DNA of 54,123 nt from contig NZ_JAQCNO010000049.1 in NCBI RefSeq assembly GCF_028274965.1, positions 1-54,123 of the forward strand, read 5' to 3'. Positions 50,205 to 54,123 of the stretch are shown in pieces. The notes beneath the pieces were generated by a model. The model did no database searches. It was not told the origin of the DNA and saw nothing but the letters and a program-made list of their open reading frames with translations. The stretch's first letter is position 1, and every line of letters starts with the position of its first letter. Source of the stretch: Natronomonas sp. Its GTDB lineage: Archaea; Halobacteriota; Halobacteria; Halobacteriales; Haloarculaceae. The position numbers were made by a program, and so were the translations under genes.

Positions 50205-50609
50205 TCAGTCGGCGGGCTCCCCGGCTTTCAGTTCGATCCGGTAGCCGAAGGGGTCCTCGACGTACACCGCCGGCGCCTCCCCGGTCGCCCCTCGCGGGGC
50301 CTGTCGCTCGTTTTCGACGACGACGCCGGCCTCTCCGAGCGCCGTTTTCAGCGCCGCGATGTCGGCCTCGACGACCAACGCGACGTGATCGTAGTTGTTC
50401 CCCTCGGGGGGATCGAACGCCGCCGTCGGCCACAGGTGGATCACGTGCGCCGGCGCGAGCCGGACGTCGAAGAAGGACTGCTCGCCGTCCCGGTACCGCT
50501 CGAGGCCCTCGATGCCGAACCCCAACCGGTCGGCGTAAAACCGGACCGCCGTCTCGACGCCGTCCTCGGGGATGCGGAGGTTCAGGTGATCGATCCGTCT
50601 GACGTTCAC
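50205..50609 (-). CDS. VOC (glyoxalase/dioxygenase) superfamily protein
   Basis: A 134-residue vicinal-oxygen-chelate fold protein with two beta-alpha-beta-beta-beta units. Metal-site positions are visible: His in RRIDHLNLRIPEDG, a second His in NNYDHVALVVEADI, and Glu in DPFGYRIELKAGE. The reaction is unknown; candidates are glyoxalase I-like or dioxygenase-like chemistry. The start is GTG (VNVRRIDHL), with a minus-strand CTATTTGTC box about 21-29 bases upstream. It is divergent from the ALDH gene at 50736. Confidence 0.87.
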   Translation of the reverse strand: MNVRRIDHLNLRIPEDGVETAVRFYADRLGFGIEGLERYRDGEQSFFDVRLAPAHVIHLWPTAAFDPPEGNNYDHVALVVEADIAALKTALGEAGVVVENERQAPRGATGEAPAVYVEDPFGYRIELKAGEPAD

Positions 50610-50704
50610 AGGGCGACAGTGGCGGTCGCCGGACAAATAGCTGTCTCCGATCGACGCCCTGCCCCGCCTGCGTCGTCGGCTCCCCCCGGTGGACGGGGTG
50701 AACA

Positions 50705-50713
50705 TTCATTATC
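50705..50713 (+). promoter_or_regulatory. TATA-like box of the ALDH gene
   Basis: TTCATTATC lies 23-31 bases before the ATG at 50736. Confidence 0.5.
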
Positions 50714-50735
50714 GCCCGGGCGCAGCCATTGGGTA

Positions 50736-52181
50736 ATGTCGCCCTTGGATCAACTCGACCGTACGGCGCTCCTGATCGGCGGCGACCGCCGAGAGGCGAG
50801 CGACGGCGCGACGCTGACGACGGAGAACCCGGCCACGACCGAACCGCTCGCCGACGTCCCAGCGGCGACCCCGGCCGACGTCGATGACGCGGTCTCGGCC
50901 GCCCGCGAGGCGTTCCGGGCGTGGCGGGACACCGCCCCAGACGAACGGGGCCGGATCGTCCACCGGATCGCGACGGAGATCCGCGATCACGCCGAGGAAC
51001 TGGCGCGCCTCGAGAGCACCGACCAGGGCAAGCCGCTCTCGCAGGCCGAAAGCGACATCGAGGGGGCCGCGGCGTACTTCGAGTACTACGCCGGCGCGGC
51101 CGACAAACTCGAGGGCGCGTCCATCCCGGTCGGTCCGGATCAACTCGACTACACGGTCAGGGAGCCCTACGGCGTGAGCGGGCAGATCACGCCGTGGAAC
51201 TACCCCGCGAACCTCTTTGCCAGAGGCGTTGCGCCGGCGCTTGTCGCCGGCAACGCCGTTGTGGTGAAACCGGCCGAGCAGACGCCGCTGTCGTCGATCC
51301 GTCTGGCGGAGCTCTGTGTGTCGGCCGGGCTTCCCGAGGGGCTACTAAACGTCGTCACCGGCTACGGCGACCCCACCGGCCAGGCGCTGGCCGAACACGA
51401 CGGCGTCGATCAGCTCACCTTCACCGGCAGCGTTCCGACCGGAAAGCACATCATGCGCACGGCGGCGGACAGCGTGACACCGGTAACCCTCGAACTCGGC
51501 GGCAAGAACCCGGCGATCGTGTTTCCCGACGCCGACCTCGGGGCGGCCGCGGAGTGGATCGCAACGGGCATCTTCACGAACGTCGGGCAGATCTGCTCGG
51601 CCGCCGACCGGGTGTTGGTCCACGAGTCGGTGCGGGAGGAACTGATCGACCGACTCGCCGGGGTCGTCGAGGGGTACACCGTCGGTCCCGGCACCGAGGA
51701 CCCCGACATCGGGCCGTTGGTCTCCGAGGCCCAACACGAGACCGTCTCGGAGTACCTCGAGGTGGGGCGCTCCGAGGGGGCGACCGTCCGCGTCGGCGGG
51801 GAGCCGATGGACCGGCCGGGGTACTTTATCGAGCCGACGATCTTCACCGGCGTCGATCCGACCGACCGGGTCGCACGCGAGGAGATCTTCGGTCCGGTCC
51901 TGTCGGTGCTGTCGTTCGAGGCGACCGACGAGGCCGTCTCGATCGCGAACGACGTCGAGTACGGGCTCGTCGCCGGGGTGTTCACGAACGATCTCACCCG
52001 GGCCCACCGGCTGACAAGAGAGCTCGAGGCCGGGAACGTCTACGTCAACACGTGGTTCGGCGATACGAACCAGACGCCGTTCGGCGGGTACAAACACAGC
52101 GGGATCGGCCGCGAGAAGGGCCTCGAGGCGCTCGATTCGTACCTCCGAACGAAGAACGTCGCGATCGACCTCGGGACCTGA
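50736..52181 (+). CDS. NAD(P)-dependent aldehyde dehydrogenase, betaine-aldehyde or similar
   Basis: A 481-residue aldehyde dehydrogenase. The Asn in TPWNYPANLF, the nucleotide loop FTGSVPTGKHIM, the catalytic Glu in LELGGKNPAIVF and the catalytic Cys in NVGQICSAADRV are all present. The C-terminal TNQTPFGGYKHSGIGREKG resembles the betaine-aldehyde/gamma-aminobutyraldehyde group, but substrate is not decided by this. It is convergent with the alcohol dehydrogenase gene, 74 bases away, so a shared alcohol-to-acid route is conceivable. Confidence 0.93.
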   Translation: MSPLDQLDRTALLIGGDRREASDGATLTTENPATTEPLADVPAATPADVDDAVSAAREAFRAWRDTAPDERGRIVHRIATEIRDHAEELARLESTDQGKPLSQAESDIEGAAAYFEYYAGAADKLEGASIPVGPDQLDYTVREPYGVSGQITPWNYPANLFARGVAPALVAGNAVVVKPAEQTPLSSIRLAELCVSAGLPEGLLNVVTGYGDPTGQALAEHDGVDQLTFTGSVPTGKHIMRTAADSVTPVTLELGGKNPAIVFPDADLGAAAEWIATGIFTNVGQICSAADRVLVHESVREELIDRLAGVVEGYTVGPGTEDPDIGPLVSEAQHETVSEYLEVGRSEGATVRVGGEPMDRPGYFIEPTIFTGVDPTDRVAREEIFGPVLSVLSFEATDEAVSIANDVEYGLVAGVFTNDLTRAHRLTRELEAGNVYVNTWFGDTNQTPFGGYKHSGIGREKGLEALDSYLRTKNVAIDLGT

Positions 52182-52255
52182 ACGATCGCCCGATACGACG
52201 AGACGGCCGCCCCGAAGCGAGGACGACCGCCCGGACAGCACGCCCGGCGGTCCGA

Positions 52256-53362
52256 TCACTCGGGCGTCGTCGGACGCAGCGCCGCCCGCGTGACGCCCCG
52301 CGAGTCGGACTCGGCCAGCGCCTCGTCGACGTCCTCGAGATCGAAGCGCGCGTCGACGAGGTCCTCGTAGGGGTACTTCTCGGCGTTCCGTTCGAGGAAC
52401 CGCAGCGCGCGCTTGAGGTACCACGGCTGGTACCGGACGACGGCCTCGATCGTCAGCGCCGCCCGGGTGAGCGACCCGGGATCGAACTCGGTCGTCTGTC
52501 CGGGGCTCACGTTCCCGACCTCGAGGTACCGGCCGCCGTCGCGGACGAGATCGATACCCTCGGCGAACGCGTCCGGAACGCCGGCGACCTCAACGCCGAC
52601 GTCGGCCCCGACCCCGCCGGTCAACTCCCGGACGCGCTCGGCGCGGGCCTCGACCGTGTCGTACTCCCGGAAGTCGATGACGTGATCGGCGCCGAACGCC
52701 CGCGCGCGATCGATCCGCCCGTCGATCCCCTCGATGACGATCGTCTCGGCGCCGCGCTCCTGTGCGATGGCGACCGTGTTCAGCCCCAGGCCGCCGGCGC
52801 CCTGGACGACGACCGTATCGCCGTACTCGACGCCGATCTCGTCGAGCCCGTACAGCATCTGCGAGAGCGCGCAGTTCGCCCCGGCGGCGATGGAGGGGTC
52901 GAGCCCCTCCGGAACCTTGTAGAAGTACTGATCGGGGTGGACAACGTAGTGCGTCGCGAAGGTCCCGTGGAAGTGCGGCGGCTCCTCGGGCGGTTTCGAC
53001 CAGTTCTCGTAGGCGTTCTGACAGAGGTTGAACTGGCCCCGCTGGCACGAGTGACACCGCTGGCAGGTGACGTAGTACGCCGGCGCGATCAGATCGCCCG
53101 CCGCGATCGGTTCGCCCGCGTAGTCCGTTTCGACGCCCGCACCGAGTTCGCTCACCCGACAGAGGACCTCGTGCCCGAGCACCCCCTCTTTGACCTCGGG
53201 GTGGTGCCCCCGCCAGATGTGTAGCTCCGAACCGCAGACGTTCGCCTGCTCGACCTCCGTCAGAACGGCTCCGGGATCCGGCTCCGGGACCTCGTACTCC
53301 CGCATCTCGACGCGCTCCGGTTCGGACAGGTACGCCAGCTTGCCAGTGGGTCGTGTTGTCAT
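52256..53362 (-). CDS. Zinc-dependent medium-chain alcohol dehydrogenase
   Basis: A 368-residue MDR enzyme. The catalytic zinc residues include Cys in ANVCGSELHIW and His-Glu in VLGHEVLC. The four-Cys structural zinc lobe is CQRCHSCQRGQFNLC near 100-114. The NAD fold has VVQGAGGLGLNTVAI, and the acidic Glu of VIEGIDGRIDRARAFG after it suggests NAD. The insertion ENWSKPPEEPPHFHGTF follows the structural lobe. The substrate is unknown. The ATG (MTTRPTGKL) is chosen; the frame extends upstream into AT-rich DNA without family similarity. Confidence 0.9.
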   Translation of the reverse strand: MTTRPTGKLAYLSEPERVEMREYEVPEPDPGAVLTEVEQANVCGSELHIWRGHHPEVKEGVLGHEVLCRVSELGAGVETDYAGEPIAAGDLIAPAYYVTCQRCHSCQRGQFNLCQNAYENWSKPPEEPPHFHGTFATHYVVHPDQYFYKVPEGLDPSIAAGANCALSQMLYGLDEIGVEYGDTVVVQGAGGLGLNTVAIAQERGAETIVIEGIDGRIDRARAFGADHVIDFREYDTVEARAERVRELTGGVGADVGVEVAGVPDAFAEGIDLVRDGGRYLEVGNVSPGQTTEFDPGSLTRAALTIEAVVRYQPWYLKRALRFLERNAEKYPYEDLVDARFDLEDVDEALAESDSRGVTRAALRPTTPE

Positions 53363-53706
53363 ACCATCCGATACTCTCAGCGACCTCTTCAGTCCTTCGC
53401 AGACGCGAGCGCCGGCGGGCCTTCCTCCTCTCTTACTCATATATGATGTAGCCCAATGGACGAATGGTTTCATATACTCCTCCCCTGCCATCGTTTAGTC
53501 CATCGCGGGTGCCGTTCTCCTGCTGTGGGGTGTATCACGTGACCGACGCTCGTGACAGCACTCAGCTATACGTACCGAAGGTACTCCCCACATCGAAGGA
53601 CAGAGGAACAGTCCCCTCGATGGCGTGGCTTACGATTGACGATGACCGGAGCCAAATACGCTGAATCTTCCACTCCTATTTCGCCGCATCGAGGGCCTTT
53701 CGTCAC
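53363..53706. other. 344-base stretch without a supported gene, visibly lower GC
   Basis: The AT content rises clearly compared with flanking genes. It holds the palindrome TCATATATGA at 53437-53446, which may be the ADH promoter with a leader of about 50 bases. The only frames are short: a 66-codon plus-strand ORF at 53464-53664, and the upstream extension of ADH. Neither looks like a known protein. It could be remnant DNA from an integrated element. Confidence 0.5.
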
Positions 53707-53973
53707 TTAGTCGTCGTCAGCGGTGTACGCGCCGCCCCGACGCTTGATACGTGCGATGACGAGCCGCCCGTCGTCCTGCCGGAAGCTCACGGAGAGCCGG
53801 AACTCCCCGACGCGTATCTTCTTGTACGGGCTGTTCTGGAGCGGCTCGCCGTAGTCCGGCGGGTCGCGCCACGGCGAGGAGACGATTTCATCGAGCTTGT
53901 CGAGTATCCGGTCTTGGTCGGCGGGGGACAGTCCGTCGAGGTCGTCTTCGGCTGTCGAGGAGAGTTCCCACAT
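53707..53973 (-). CDS. RelE/ParE-type toxin
   Basis: An 88-residue basic protein of the RelE fold. It begins MWELSSTAEDDLDGLSPADQ and has the typical KLDEIVSSPWRDP helix end, PYKKIRVGEFRLSVSF and VIARIKRRGGAY C-terminal strands with Arg/Lys residues placed as in ribosome-dependent mRNA interferases. The antitoxin gene ends 10 bases upstream on the same strand, the normal antitoxin-first order. Toxicity is inferred from family only. Confidence 0.88.
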   Translation of the reverse strand: MWELSSTAEDDLDGLSPADQDRILDKLDEIVSSPWRDPPDYGEPLQNSPYKKIRVGEFRLSVSFRQDDGRLVIARIKRRGGAYTADDD

Positions 53974-53983
53974 TCACCCGTCG

Positions 53984-54123
53984 TCACTCATCGCTCGTGC
54001 CGAACCGCTCGCGGGCCTCCTCGGCGCTCGTCGTTCGTCCCTCGCGGATGTCCTCCTCGGCCTCGAGCAGGGCGACGAGTTCGTCGCGGTCGAACGTCGG
54101 GAACTCGACGGCGTCCCGAAGCG
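53984..54123 (-). CDS. Antitoxin, C-terminal part, cut by the window edge
   Basis: The last 45 codons of a gene whose 5' end lies beyond the window. The visible product ends LLEAEEDIREGRTTSAEEAR followed by ERFGTSDE. The acidic helical C-terminus is as expected for a toxin-wrapping antitoxin tail. The DNA-binding half is not seen, so the antitoxin family cannot be named. Confidence 0.75.
   Translation of the reverse strand, partial: LRDAVEFPTFDRDELVALLEAEEDIREGRTTSAEEARERFGTSDE

Noticed and set aside
53464-53664. A 66-codon plus-strand ORF in the AT-richer stretch.
   Set aside because: It has no promoter at leaderless distance, no recognisable family and an unremarkable sequence. It is mentioned as part of the non-genic stretch.

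Overview
The window is haloarchaeal chromosomal DNA (class Halobacteria). The evidence is very high GC, strongly acidic predicted proteins, and archaeal information-processing genes: proteasome alpha subunit, two RNase P proteins, an SBDS homologue, TFE and a single-repeat TFIIB-like protein. Many genes have a TATA-like box 22-32 bases before the start codon, as expected for leaderless haloarchaeal mRNAs, and GTG starts are common. Genus and species cannot be told from the sequence.

Layout. 1-5.1 kb: aldehyde dehydrogenase, a soluble chemotaxis transducer, an M42 aminopeptidase, a 39-residue membrane peptide and tRNA-Val(CAC), whose 3' end is partly duplicated downstream. 5.2-9.8 kb: small conserved proteins, an A-type Fe-S carrier, chorismate synthase, a CopD-like membrane protein, a DUF309 protein, tRNA-Leu(CAA), and an exported DUF3006 protein whose 3' end looks broken. 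9.8-19.9 kb: HerA-like ATPase, triosephosphate isomerase, PQQ beta-propeller lipoprotein, CcoI-type copper P-ATPase, small DNA- or zinc-binding proteins, a double CheC phosphatase, cysteine synthase and a thioredoxin. 20-24.3 kb: a tight nuclease-helicase pair of the YprB/YprA (MrfB/MrfA) type. 24.4-26.6 kb: TFIIB-like protein, a Gly/Phe-rich small ORF overlapping a DUF368 transporter, and a rhomboid protease. 26.6-30.9 kb: RNase P, proteasome, SBDS and HflX genes. 30.9-41.7 kb: MoaC, NAD(P)HX repair, acylphosphatase, an OGG1-type glycosylase, conserved UPF/DUF proteins, an ATP-NAD kinase-like protein, a CinA-type domain protein, the tfe-DUF2110-DUF5803 operon, PurT, a lipoprotein and an HNH protein. 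41.7-53.4 kb: EamA exporter, carotenoid oxygenase divergent from a photolyase, a small membrane protein, MFS transporter, SDR, Ca/Na antiporter, VOC protein, aldehyde dehydrogenase and alcohol dehydrogenase. 53.4-54.1 kb: a visibly AT-richer stretch, then a RelE-type toxin and the end of its antitoxin, cut by the window edge.

Most of the window is core chromosome. No CRISPR array, rRNA gene, intact insertion sequence or prophage is visible. The observations most worth following are: the MrfA/MrfB-like pair, whose nuclease ends in a PCNA-interacting (PIP)-like motif; a second PIP-like C-terminus on the photolyase; the tRNA-Val duplication; palindromes overlapping or next to promoters of the EamA and SDR genes; phased 10-bp and 11-bp repeats in intergenic DNA; and three very small membrane proteins.
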